Virus record (IMG/VR): IMGVR_UViG_3300042298_002521
Coordinates: 1 to 46,025 of that record
From: a virus
Reading direction: 5' to 3' (one strand)
Length of the DNA stretch: 46,025 nt
The notes under the pieces were generated by a model. The model was not told where the DNA came from, did no database searches, and saw only the letters and a list, made by a program, of their open reading frames with translations. This document shows, in pieces, positions 40,201-46,025 of this stretch (the first letter of the stretch is position 1; the number at the start of each line of letters is the position of its first letter). The position numbers and the translations under genes were made by a program.

Positions 40201-42065
40201 AGTCTGGGGAGCAGCTTTTTACTGGGCTAAATAGACAAGACTATATCCAAAAAGAAACCTATGCCCAGTCAATACAGCCTCTTGAGTCAATGAAGGCTCT
40301 TTACCGATACGCGAAAGGGAAGCAAAAAATGAGTCTTGCGGAAGTGGTGGATCGTTCTCTTCAGGCTACTGGCGCCGACGCTGAAGCTGTTGCAAGAACA
40401 TTGAATATTGGGGATAAACCCTTTAGGTTTGGATCAGAGGGGGCAACAGCCGCCGACTTCTCCGAAGCGCTTGGACTGAGCAAGGGGATTGATTATGAAT
40501 TATTTATTGAGTTCCCCAAGGCTGAAGCGTACAGAATATACAAGAAACAAGGTTTAAGCGATGCTGAGGCAACACAGAAAGCCGAATATATAGAAAAATC
40601 AATTATCCAAGAGGGTAAAAGAGCCGCTTTCCAGCAGGATAATTTCTTGGCAGACCTTCTTAAGATGATTTCCGGCGAGGTTAGTAAAAAAACTGGACCC
40701 GGAGTGGGTGAATTAACGTCAACGCTTGTAGTAAGCCCATACATAAAAACGCCCGCAAACGTATTTTGGTCTTATTATAATCTTCTTCATCCAGAGGTTG
40801 CCCTTTTACAAGCCTTTGCTTATGGAGGGAAAGCTTATAAGTTAAGAGAAAAAGATCCAACAGCTTCAAAACTTGCATTAAGGGAGGGTCGTTTTTGGTT
40901 TGGCCACGCTGTAACTGGAATAGCTTACGTTTCGGTTATCTCTTCTATGGTTGGAGCTGGTATATTTACAGCCGGATCAACGGCTGAGGATACGAAAAAA
41001 GAAAGAGAAGGAAGATCTTACTATGGCAAGCCCGGAACGACAAATGTGACTAAGCTTATGGCTTGGTTGCGCGGGGAAGACCCAACGCAAATCAAGGGTG
41101 GGTACACTATCAAAAATAGTTGGTTTGGCCATATTGGTACACTTGGCAATGCTATTGCAAGGCGCGAGCAAGAGATGACGCCTGAGCAACTAAAGAACAG
41201 GGGGGATTTAATGGATAGGCTTATCTCAAACGTAGACCCAGACAATCTATTCCCTGAAGCTTTGGAAGGCTTACAGTCCGGTATTTTCTCAAACACATCT
41301 TCGTTGCTTAACTCCATTCAGTCTGATTTTGGAGCTAAAAGATGGGGGTTAAACACTATCAACTTGTTAACTAACGTTGTTCAACCCGCCACTCTCGCTC
41401 AAATTTCAAGGGCTGAGCTACCATACTACTCGTCTACTAAGGCGGATAGCTTTATGGGTGAATTAAGAAATTCAATGCTTCAGCGTTCTTCGATGTTTAG
41501 AGCTTTGACCGGGGAAGTGCCGCCAGCCAAGGTTGGTATTTGGGGTGATCGACTTGAGAAAAAGGATAATTTTATGATGCGCTTTTTTGGCATCTCAAAA
41601 GAAAATCCAGACAACTTTGCTCAGCCTTTATACGATATTGTAAAAAGAACAAATAATATATCATATTTTCCCCCTACAATCAAGCCTGAAATAGAAGACG
41701 AAGGCAAAACGTCAAAATTAAACACTAAGCAAACTATTGAGCTTGAGATGATGGTAGGACAATATCGCAAAAATCTTGTTGCACCCCTATTAAACGATTT
41801 TGTAGATATAGGGAAATATGGTGTGTGGAGCGAATTGGAAGACTATTTTAAGGGTGAAGGCCTTAGCAACGAAGAGGCTAGAAAAAAAGCAGATGAGCTT
41901 AAGCTTGACGCCCTTAGGAATGCCTACGATTATGGCTTTGAGCTTGGTAAAGAGGCGTTCTTAGACGCCCATCCGGAATTTAGAAACTTGGATTATGACA
42001 ACAGCGAAATGAAAGATAAGAAAAATGCAATGGAAAAAGTAAGAAAGCAACTTAAACAATTCTAA
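34227..42065 (+). CDS. Giant internal/ejected virion protein, 2,612 aa
   Basis: The longest gene in the window. Residues 5-56 hold two copies of a short unit (Leu-Ser-Ser-Lys-Gly-Tyr-Tyr-Ser-Lys and Val-Ser-Arg-Asp-Gly-Leu-Tyr-Thr-Lys, each followed by Asp/Phe-rich residues) seen at the start of similar Bacteroidota phage proteins. Hydrophobic Ala/Gly-rich segments at about 490-555 and 2220-2255 could span membranes. Between about 810 and 1170 are Pro/Glu-rich linkers. The C-terminal third resembles large polyvalent protein-associated regions. No lysozyme or protease motif was recognised. Likely role: ejected with the genome, forming a channel or carrying early-acting domains. Confidence 0.72.
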   Translation: MDEIKKLYDVLSSKGYYSKSFDDFKVQFQDKGYQDKVFGVVSRDGLYTKSKDEFLAKYVALPQQDTSKKKEVSQPVLPTGGEVGISEVPSEEGGAISKAISKGIETALQQPKVKQAIEGKQREDVLSFLQQEKAKAPTKITGPTPTMPTEGVILPAKSLKKVETSFALPKEKIDNIVVPTFQEVASSADPLGAIEQKESEEKDLQRKADLMAVSTLVKDQIPDFYKAFKAAQSPLPDTRTNQLVKERAANYESATRGLREIKAPDLMTANNLFIESNIIPQIERAAVMYHINRYPSFKDELAAVNTGVDNPNLSNAIGSAKMGQIMQEFLYSPEVIDFENQEDSNIGAAIQRAREVNLSRNTMWGVSVVGNKVSQAFERSPLRRNAIAGFDTPALRKDLNTVATQVLTPEEYKIYDLYIKGNEDQYLDTPSLLERFARGGEGVLVGAYNTLSKIAGYGKSTKDVVRENWEKEAMNITADPEGLRGFLADSGNVLGLVAAIGATGRVATPLIGAAAAGTGLPATTTAAVADAVNLSTAFFGDMLDQGTVKFPNDPMKAYTSAIFNTAAFVAMGRSIFPLKKVQSVFSKAQPEVNQVVSNLANGSITREVAKKELNTIVKKGVDVLGAGLSQNLKVSAELTALQGANEILDIALGMDPDKLKKLYPEGTYGESFKHLFLSNAIISSVAGYGKVKQKNNAAKESIYEAASNPKRYANIIEQSAVKDPTLNKQELLDNLAFSVEVKRLLDQKGIPVEKQKDYLILALGERAALAEKAKIQDSTLKKEIENKISEAQKEKEAILSAPEEEVAPEMAQYTMEAPRVAGEPEQISKPIELSVEPKVPAAEELTYRVDYFDPETNKMASKMFATEKEGSAFQRGLTSEQNKYGSKGYYTSAKGVGEVAPEAAPEVPKSPEIEKKSDADIEKRMQEIEESAGGIPSFQTESGKEYDFLEKEMEKREKASVFNVTLDKVKEAVDALIKKEKEMPNGYGAFIEMKDARETKSVANKYLNASELTESEIYKDFADAVMGNPDTWYADGLKLRESLKEATNRGIDAQKMVERIVQEFVRDGFTEEEAKSVVARQLAPIFEGSKKAAPELPKAPVEEMEDMPELGEVRPETPRTEPPAFEGYKPIEFAEAFEVEEKPKAKEVKAETDIRKRALNLDVEGVPRGEVLQYFIGGGKISSDAIKKLFQRSENRIRWNVMKPEERKSRIGLSSKKGPTIEELAEKLAGADRLDMTQEFRNIIEEVVLENYGTKSMEKELVESYDAEYRMMMREQELIELGEEMERQIQEFTAGLPEAQKREIAEVLNEVRNNDGTIDWDTIEREMQSAELSSSPIIQKLSPETQKLIIDGIKQLNETGRVSRVPVEAVPSAEAGRKEGAKERKPKAELPPTDKRAEARKRLKDAFDDFMSSGIVYDPRSQAEKQVRLTKAIINAIKEEAIGAIKDLKKYIKENVGIDISDNDAKYLLLESKKPEYAIQEPAAGEVPVQPEAGVSGKMEAGVPPTEPPKVTEKGESPRKERQKALLNRIVDSKGTPEALKEQIREKGLTYKPASQKEATRLANAIIDSIGIDQAVEMASRSEFSDVFGGMNSAVLSEAASRLVNDPVKQAQVFATLDNGLLWKGQDVSYMNEFYTKNPLGVVIYENTRRKNDFEQWSTKKEKQWQDAYDVLKAEKEALKKELEELRIEKPTNEGVQRAKVKAEKARQKRADIIEKYKNKGGGLTLTTGGLTKEGIEFVGEVSLTYIQEGVANAEVVIRKVLADLKTAIGKDVSQEVRNEVEQIVRRVVNDKKGAPVIDRIRKKLEGLSNKEKEEVIRQSYKKIIESGALEFEDFKNIIADVLGRGPLSEADAKKLQDLTVTINELEAKALDAQELRTPEALKAHKIAQKEAAEASKELSNLFNNKPNILKRISQLIQLRTLGIVALINNPFYNIVNQAFLRFPIGLTNTLIDRAVSAGAKAANVQINPSTNVLSRRVQAEYFKKLKLGFKESGEQLFTGLNRQDYIQKETYAQSIQPLESMKALYRYAKGKQKMSLAEVVDRSLQATGADAEAVARTLNIGDKPFRFGSEGATAADFSEALGLSKGIDYELFIEFPKAEAYRIYKKQGLSDAEATQKAEYIEKSIIQEGKRAAFQQDNFLADLLKMISGEVSKKTGPGVGELTSTLVVSPYIKTPANVFWSYYNLLHPEVALLQAFAYGGKAYKLREKDPTASKLALREGRFWFGHAVTGIAYVSVISSMVGAGIFTAGSTAEDTKKEREGRSYYGKPGTTNVTKLMAWLRGEDPTQIKGGYTIKNSWFGHIGTLGNAIARREQEMTPEQLKNRGDLMDRLISNVDPDNLFPEALEGLQSGIFSNTSSLLNSIQSDFGAKRWGLNTINLLTNVVQPATLAQISRAELPYYSSTKADSFMGELRNSMLQRSSMFRALTGEVPPAKVGIWGDRLEKKDNFMMRFFGISKENPDNFAQPLYDIVKRTNNISYFPPTIKPEIEDEGKTSKLNTKQTIELEMMVGQYRKNLVAPLLNDFVDIGKYGVWSELEDYFKGEGLSNEEARKKADELKLDALRNAYDYGFELGKEAFLDAHPEFRNLDYDNSEMKDKKNAMEKVRKQLKQF

Positions 42066-42071
42066 TTTTAG

Positions 42072-42079
42072 TAACTTTG
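42072..42079 (+). promoter_or_regulatory. -7 element (TAACTTTG) before the tail-fibre genes
   Basis: TAACTTTG fits TAnnTTTG and lies 24 nt before the start at 42104, in a 38-nt A/T-rich gap after the giant gene. No TTG is found at the right distance upstream. It probably gives the fibre genes their own late promoter. Confidence 0.45.
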
Positions 42080-42103
42080 ATTAACAATTTAATATATTAA
42101 GAG

Positions 42104-42631
42104 ATGCCGTTAACTCCTAATTTTAGCACCTCGCAACAGGCAGGACTTCCCTCTAACGTAATAATCACAGACACCTCTACTGGATCTGATGTAGCTATAG
42201 TTAGCCGTAGAGTTTTTTTAGTTAATTATGCCGGGGAATATGTGGTAGCCGATGGAACAACAACCAACTACACCGTTTGGCCTTTAGCGCAAAATTCAAT
42301 ATCTATCAATTGTCTATCAGCCGACACCGCGCTTCAAGTTACGGTAAACTACGTAGATGCTGGCGGAGTGACGCTCTATACCAAGACTACTCTTGCGGGC
42401 TTTACGCTATACAATCTCACCTTCTATTACTCCCTGACCCAAGGTCAAGCAGCCATTAGCAACCCTTCGTACATATTACAGGATAATACTTACTTTCAGA
42501 ACAAGGGAAAGTTAAAGACGCTTATTGAGTCAGGGAATAACGCGGTAACGCTAGGGTATGATATTACTTCAGCGCAAGTATGCTACGACTTGGCAACCTT
42601 TATGGTAAACAATCAAAATAACCTTTTCTAA
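42104..42631 (+). CDS. Tail-associated beta-rich protein, 175 aa
   Basis: Ser/Thr/Val-rich, beta-sandwich-like sequence with Val-Ile-Ile-Thr-Asp-Thr-Ser-Thr-Gly-Ser-Asp-Val, then Thr-Val-Asn-Tyr-Val-Asp-Ala-Gly-Gly-Val-Thr-Leu-Tyr, and a C-terminal helical part (Leu-Lys-Thr-Leu-Ile-Glu-Ser-Gly-Asn). Short Ig-like or neck-type proteins of this kind often lie next to fibre genes. Its stop overlaps the next start (TAATG). Confidence 0.6.
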   Translation: MPLTPNFSTSQQAGLPSNVIITDTSTGSDVAIVSRRVFLVNYAGEYVVADGTTTNYTVWPLAQNSISINCLSADTALQVTVNYVDAGGVTLYTKTTLAGFTLYNLTFYYSLTQGQAAISNPSYILQDNTYFQNKGKLKTLIESGNNAVTLGYDITSAQVCYDLATFMVNNQNNLF

Positions 42632-43152
42632 TGTTGACGGTAGCGCAAATAATAGATATTGCTAAAATATCGGAATATCTTTCTGTACTTGACGTAGAGA
42701 AAGGTTCTTTGTTTGGAAAGCGAGTTGTTCCCGAAACACCCCAGATATTGTCTAATGAAATATTTGCGGTAGAAAGCTGGTACAACCTAAATCCAGCCGA
42801 TCCTTCTTTAATAGAAACCGCCAATTATCTTTATTCTCTTTGCCGCGGTTACAACCTTCAGGCGCAACAGATTTCAGGAACAGGAGGGGTTATCACACCA
42901 GTCAATCCTACACAGATACCAAATCCGTACATCTTTGAGGTATCGCCAACGTCTATTGTACCAACAGGAGCCACATCGGCAACACTCACCGCCTTTATTG
43001 GCTTTAATGTACTTTTTGTAAGAAATGGAATACCGCAAAGTACGCTTAATCTGAATGGTGATAGCTACTTTTCTTGGAATAAGAATTTAGGTTTGTTGAC
43101 TATTCATCCTGCTGCTATCCAAAATGAAGTTTTCCAAATTTACCCGATATGA
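42631..43152 (+). CDS. Tail-associated protein, 173 aa
   Basis: The first 85 residues are helical (Ile-Asp-Ile-Ala-Lys-Ile-Ser-Glu-Tyr-Leu-Ser-Val-Leu-Asp and Pro-Ser-Leu-Ile-Glu-Thr-Ala-Asn-Tyr-Leu-Tyr-Ser-Leu), then a Gly/Val/Pro linker, then a beta domain (about 105-173) ending Glu-Val-Phe-Gln-Ile-Tyr-Pro-Ile. The helical-plus-beta layout suggests an adaptor between tail and fibre. It is coupled to both neighbours by TAATG and ATGA overlaps. Confidence 0.6.
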   Translation: MLTVAQIIDIAKISEYLSVLDVEKGSLFGKRVVPETPQILSNEIFAVESWYNLNPADPSLIETANYLYSLCRGYNLQAQQISGTGGVITPVNPTQIPNPYIFEVSPTSIVPTGATSATLTAFIGFNVLFVRNGIPQSTLNLNGDSYFSWNKNLGLLTIHPAAIQNEVFQIYPI

Positions 43153-46025
43153 TAAAAAAGATATTTGCCCTTGTTTTTGCTTTTGTAGCTGTAAAGTATT
43201 CATTTTCACAGGGTTACCCATTGCAACAAAATTTGGGAAGTGACAGCACTATTGTAATATCCAAGGGGGCTTTACAGTCAAGACTTGTTCCAATAGTCAT
43301 CACCGATACAAACGCGGCTAATGCTCAGAGGTTAAAAAGCTACCCCGGAGCGCAGCTTTATACTACGGCGGGGGATTTTTACATAAGAAATTCTAATGCT
43401 ACAAAATGGATTTTGGTGAGTTCGGGAAGTTCTGGCTCAGTAAATATTTACACGGCTGACGGAACGCTTACAGGAAACAGAACACTTACAGGAGCAAATA
43501 ACAACTTGACCTTTACGGGTCTTAACAAGTTTACTGTTAGTACAGGAGATACAACCTTATTCAATACAAACACCTTTGGTATAAAAGGGGTAGGAGGGGT
43601 TTTGAATGTTGAGGGAACTGCTGCCGGTACCACATCTTCCCTGACACTCAAGACAGCAAGCGACGGTAATTGGACTATTAGCACAGGACAAGTAAACTTC
43701 AACTCAGGAGACTTACGCTTTTACGATAATGATAACGGGGCCAATAGAATGATTATTAAGCCCTCGGGAAATGTCGGTATCGGAACAGAAACTCCCGATA
43801 GCCTTCTTACTGTTAACGGAGGGGTCTATGTTGGAGGTGGAATTAGAGCGCCGGGACTTCCCACCGCACTCGGAACAAAGGCACTTCGTATTAACGCACA
43901 AGGTCAAATATCAGTAGCAGACACAACTCTTGGAGGGGGAACCGTAATCTCTGTAGGAACAAACAATGGATCAGGTATCACAGGGGGTCCTATTACTGTT
44001 TCGGGAACTCTTGCCATTGACACCACGAATGTTATCGCCACCAAGGCTAGTGTGACGGGTGGTTTGGCCGGAAAACTCAATATCTCAGACACAGCTTCAA
44101 TGCTGAGTCCTTACCTCAGAAAGGCGGACACTACCGCAATGCTCGCCCCTTATCTAAGAGCCATTGACACAGCTTCCCTCAGCAATAGAATTAACCTCAA
44201 ATTAAATATCTCAGACACCGCCTCAATGCTTGGCAACTACCTAAACAACGTAGGGTACGGGCTTAGCAAAGTAGGGCAGGTAGCATCAGCCGACTCAGCC
44301 ACCTTATCGGCATATTATCTTAGAAGAAAGGACTCTCTAACCACTACCAACCCGCTGGGTTACGTCACCAAAAAGATATTGGCAGACACCGCCGCAGCTA
44401 TCCGATCCTCAGACGCAGGCGGAACAGTAACTTCGGTAGCAACCAACAACGGGACAGGTATTACGGGGGGTACAATCACCACATCGGGTACAATTGCAGC
44501 CGATACCTTACTATTATCAACCCGAGCTTGGAGACAAAAGGGTGTAGACTCAGTAGCTGCGTTAATAAACAATAATATATCTGGAACAACCAATTATATC
44601 CCACGATTTAGTTCTACTAATGCTATAGACAATAGCATAATGAGAGAAAGTGGAACCAGAATAGGTATTAATACTTCCCCTTTTTACAACTTAGATATTC
44701 TTGAAGCTGGATCAGCTACAATAGGGGCTGGAACTGCTAATAATAAGATAGTACTAAATGGTGATGATAATGGCGGTAGTATATCTACAACTAATACAAC
44801 ATATATAAGTTTTGCACCCTTCCAGACAGAGGCTATGAGAATAACTTCAAGCGGGGTAGTTAATATAGGGGCAAATTTTACTAACAACTCTAATAAGTTA
44901 AATGTTGGGGGAAGTGCCACTATTGGATATTCTACAAATGTGGTAGGCCCAACAAATGGATTGTCTGTCAATGGTAGTGTCGGTATTGGCTTAAATGGAG
45001 TCAGCACCGACTCAGCCCTATCTGTTCTTAATGGGGCATACTTCCAAAGGGGGGTACGAATGTCAGGACTTCCCTCTGCACCCGGAACCAAGGCCTTACG
45101 CATAGATGCTGCTGGAACAATCTCTATTGCAGATACTTTAATAGATGCTGGGGGAACCGTTACTTCAGTTGCCACCAATAACGGAACGGGAATTACGGGC
45201 GGAACAATCACCACTTCGGGAACCCTCGCAATAGACACGACTGTAATTAGCACACGGGCTTGGAGACAAAAGGGTATTGATAGTGTGGCTGCCTTAATTA
45301 ATTCTAATGTCTCGGGAACAACCAACTATGTATCTAAGTTTACAGGAACCAATACGTTAGGTAATAGCCAGATTTTTGACAACGGGACAAATGTGGGAAT
45401 AGCCAACGCGTTACCGTCGCAAAAATTTGAAGTTGGTGATGGAACCCAGACAGGTCAACAGTTTGCAAGATTTAGCTTTTCGGCGACTAATCTTTATTTA
45501 GGTCAATCAAGCGGAACCGCATTTGGTCAATCGGCCGGGTCTGCTTCTCTTATATTAAGCGACCAAAACAATCCGCTTGCGATAGGGACTAATCAAAATC
45601 AGCCAATGATATTTGGCACCAATAATAGCGAGCGCATGAGGGTTGCCTCTACGGGTAATGTAGGGATTGGCACATCCTCTCCCGACAGTATGCTCACAGT
45701 TACGCAAGGGGCTCATATACAAAGAGGTGTGCGACTATCAGGACTTCCCACAGCACCCGGCACAAGATCTCTTAGGATAGATGCAAATGGTACTTTATCA
45801 GTATCAGATACTTTAGCTAATGGTATGTCAGGATCCGGCACCCCCAACTACATACCCAAGTTTACAGGTTCAAGTTCAATAGGAAACTCAGTTATTTATG
45901 AGAGCAGTTCCAATATAGGAATTGGTACAATTTCTCCCAACTATCCTTTACACATAAATAGTACAAGTAACGCAAGAATTGGTGTTCAGGGAACAACCAA
46001 TTTTAGTGCCTTTCAAAATATAAAT
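43149..46025 (+). CDS. Tail fibre with signal peptide, partial (runs off the right end)
   Basis: 959 codons without a stop up to the window edge. It starts by ATGA overlap. Residues 1-21 (Met-Ile-Lys-Lys, a hydrophobic core, Phe-Ser-Gln-Gly) form a Sec signal peptide. The rest is Gly/Thr/Ser/Asn-rich and repetitive: three copies of a Gly-Gly-Thr-Val-x-Ser-Val unit with Gly-Ile-Thr-Gly-Gly (from about 43935, 44418 and 45150) and three modules from a Val-Gly-Ile-Gly motif to Gly-Leu-Pro-x-Ala and an Arg-Ile-(Asn/Asp)-Ala turn. Such repeats are typical of trimeric fibres ending in an endosialidase-type intramolecular chaperone (peptidase S74), which would lie beyond the window. Confidence 0.8.
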   Translation, partial: MIKKIFALVFAFVAVKYSFSQGYPLQQNLGSDSTIVISKGALQSRLVPIVITDTNAANAQRLKSYPGAQLYTTAGDFYIRNSNATKWILVSSGSSGSVNIYTADGTLTGNRTLTGANNNLTFTGLNKFTVSTGDTTLFNTNTFGIKGVGGVLNVEGTAAGTTSSLTLKTASDGNWTISTGQVNFNSGDLRFYDNDNGANRMIIKPSGNVGIGTETPDSLLTVNGGVYVGGGIRAPGLPTALGTKALRINAQGQISVADTTLGGGTVISVGTNNGSGITGGPITVSGTLAIDTTNVIATKASVTGGLAGKLNISDTASMLSPYLRKADTTAMLAPYLRAIDTASLSNRINLKLNISDTASMLGNYLNNVGYGLSKVGQVASADSATLSAYYLRRKDSLTTTNPLGYVTKKILADTAAAIRSSDAGGTVTSVATNNGTGITGGTITTSGTIAADTLLLSTRAWRQKGVDSVAALINNNISGTTNYIPRFSSTNAIDNSIMRESGTRIGINTSPFYNLDILEAGSATIGAGTANNKIVLNGDDNGGSISTTNTTYISFAPFQTEAMRITSSGVVNIGANFTNNSNKLNVGGSATIGYSTNVVGPTNGLSVNGSVGIGLNGVSTDSALSVLNGAYFQRGVRMSGLPSAPGTKALRIDAAGTISIADTLIDAGGTVTSVATNNGTGITGGTITTSGTLAIDTTVISTRAWRQKGIDSVAALINSNVSGTTNYVSKFTGTNTLGNSQIFDNGTNVGIANALPSQKFEVGDGTQTGQQFARFSFSATNLYLGQSSGTAFGQSAGSASLILSDQNNPLAIGTNQNQPMIFGTNNSERMRVASTGNVGIGTSSPDSMLTVTQGAHIQRGVRLSGLPTAPGTRSLRIDANGTLSVSDTLANGMSGSGTPNYIPKFTGSSSIGNSVIYESSSNIGIGTISPNYPLHINSTSNARIGVQGTTNFSAFQNIN

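Larger units (their letters stand above)
1..46025. repeat. Dispersed WCTTCCC / GGGAAGW heptamer family
   Basis: By hand count the hexamer CTTCCC occurs about 50 times and its complement GGGAAG about 44 times. The base before CTTCCC is A or T in about 83 of 94 cases; ACTTCCC/GGGAAGT alone makes about 47. Base composition predicts about 4-5 copies of ACTTCCC/GGGAAGT. Examples: 116, 1011, 5128, 7590, 10191, 12896, 16094, 21857, 27284, 35784, 41512, 45744. Copies lie in genes of both strands and in gaps, and in different codon phases (Leu-Pro at 13526, Thr-Ser at 16854, Tyr-Phe-Pro at 10191, Gly-Glu-Val at 36916), so protein sequence does not explain them. Function unknown. Confidence 0.8.

Noticed and set aside
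43448-45325. Several - strand open frames of 60-213 codons, Val/Pro-rich and similar to each other
   Set aside because: They are the complement of the Gly/Thr/Asn-rich fibre repeats; their mutual similarity comes from those repeats.
1-46025. tRNA genes, rRNA, CRISPR arrays, insertion sequences, integrase and attachment sites
   Set aside because: I looked for cloverleaf ends, evenly spaced direct repeats, transposase motifs and tyrosine/serine recombinase motifs and saw none. A weak tRNA could be missed without a scan.

Overview
The window looks like most of the genome of a tailed double-stranded DNA phage of a Bacteroidota host. Virion genes (terminase large subunit, portal, major capsid, connector/ring-like proteins, a very long internal protein, tail fibre) follow one another on the + strand in a packed cassette. 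Several gaps carry the Bacteroidota promoter pattern (TTG, about 19 nt, TAnnTTTG), and most genes lack a Shine-Dalgarno sequence and have A/T-rich leaders instead. Gene order and several families recall crAss-like and related Bacteroidota podoviruses. That placement is inference. No DNA polymerase, RNA polymerase, lysis gene, integrase or tRNA was recognised, and the tail-fibre gene runs off the right edge, so the genome is incomplete here.

Layout. (1) 165-477, + strand: two tiny genes (HTH protein, lipoprotein) ending at a bidirectional terminator. (2) 554-7123, - strand: an early/replication block read leftward from a good promoter near 7186. It holds an HNH protein, small proteins, a sugar-nucleotide cassette (HldE-C-like nucleotidyltransferase, cupin, HAD phosphatase, HldE-N-like kinase), a replication-initiation-like protein, a TOPRIM primase-helicase and a probable ssDNA-binding protein. 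(3) 7124-7256: divergent promoters. (4) 7257-13481, + strand: a LuxR-type HTH protein, two glycosyltransferases (one a DUF5672-GT9 fusion), an Nmad1-like protein, a methyltransferase and many small basic proteins, with one lone - strand gene at 7697-7957 that has its own promoter-like and terminator signals. (5) 13481-32174: packaging, head and connector genes, with a GIY-YIG endonuclease just after the capsid gene and a GroES-like co-chaperonin among the connector genes. (6) 32186-42065: probable internal/ejected proteins, including one of 2,612 residues. (7) 42104-46025: tail/fibre genes, the last with a Sec signal peptide and repeated modules.

Two things stand out. First, a kinase and a nucleotidyltransferase equivalent to the two halves of HldE, plus a HAD phosphatase and a cupin, sit in one overlapping operon, and GT9 (heptosyltransferase-family) enzymes sit across the divergent promoter. 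Together they suggest a phage-encoded route to an activated heptose-like sugar and its transfer to an unknown acceptor. Second, the heptamer WCTTCCC (and its complement GGGAAGW) is spread over the whole window in both orientations and in all codon phases, at roughly ten times the count expected from base composition for the ACTTCCC form. This points to a DNA- or RNA-level signal recognised by an unknown factor.

Gaps longer than 300 bases without a gene: none. The largest are 4241-4432 (promoter and a long hairpin), 1-164 (G-rich tract and promoter) and 7124-7256 (divergent promoters).
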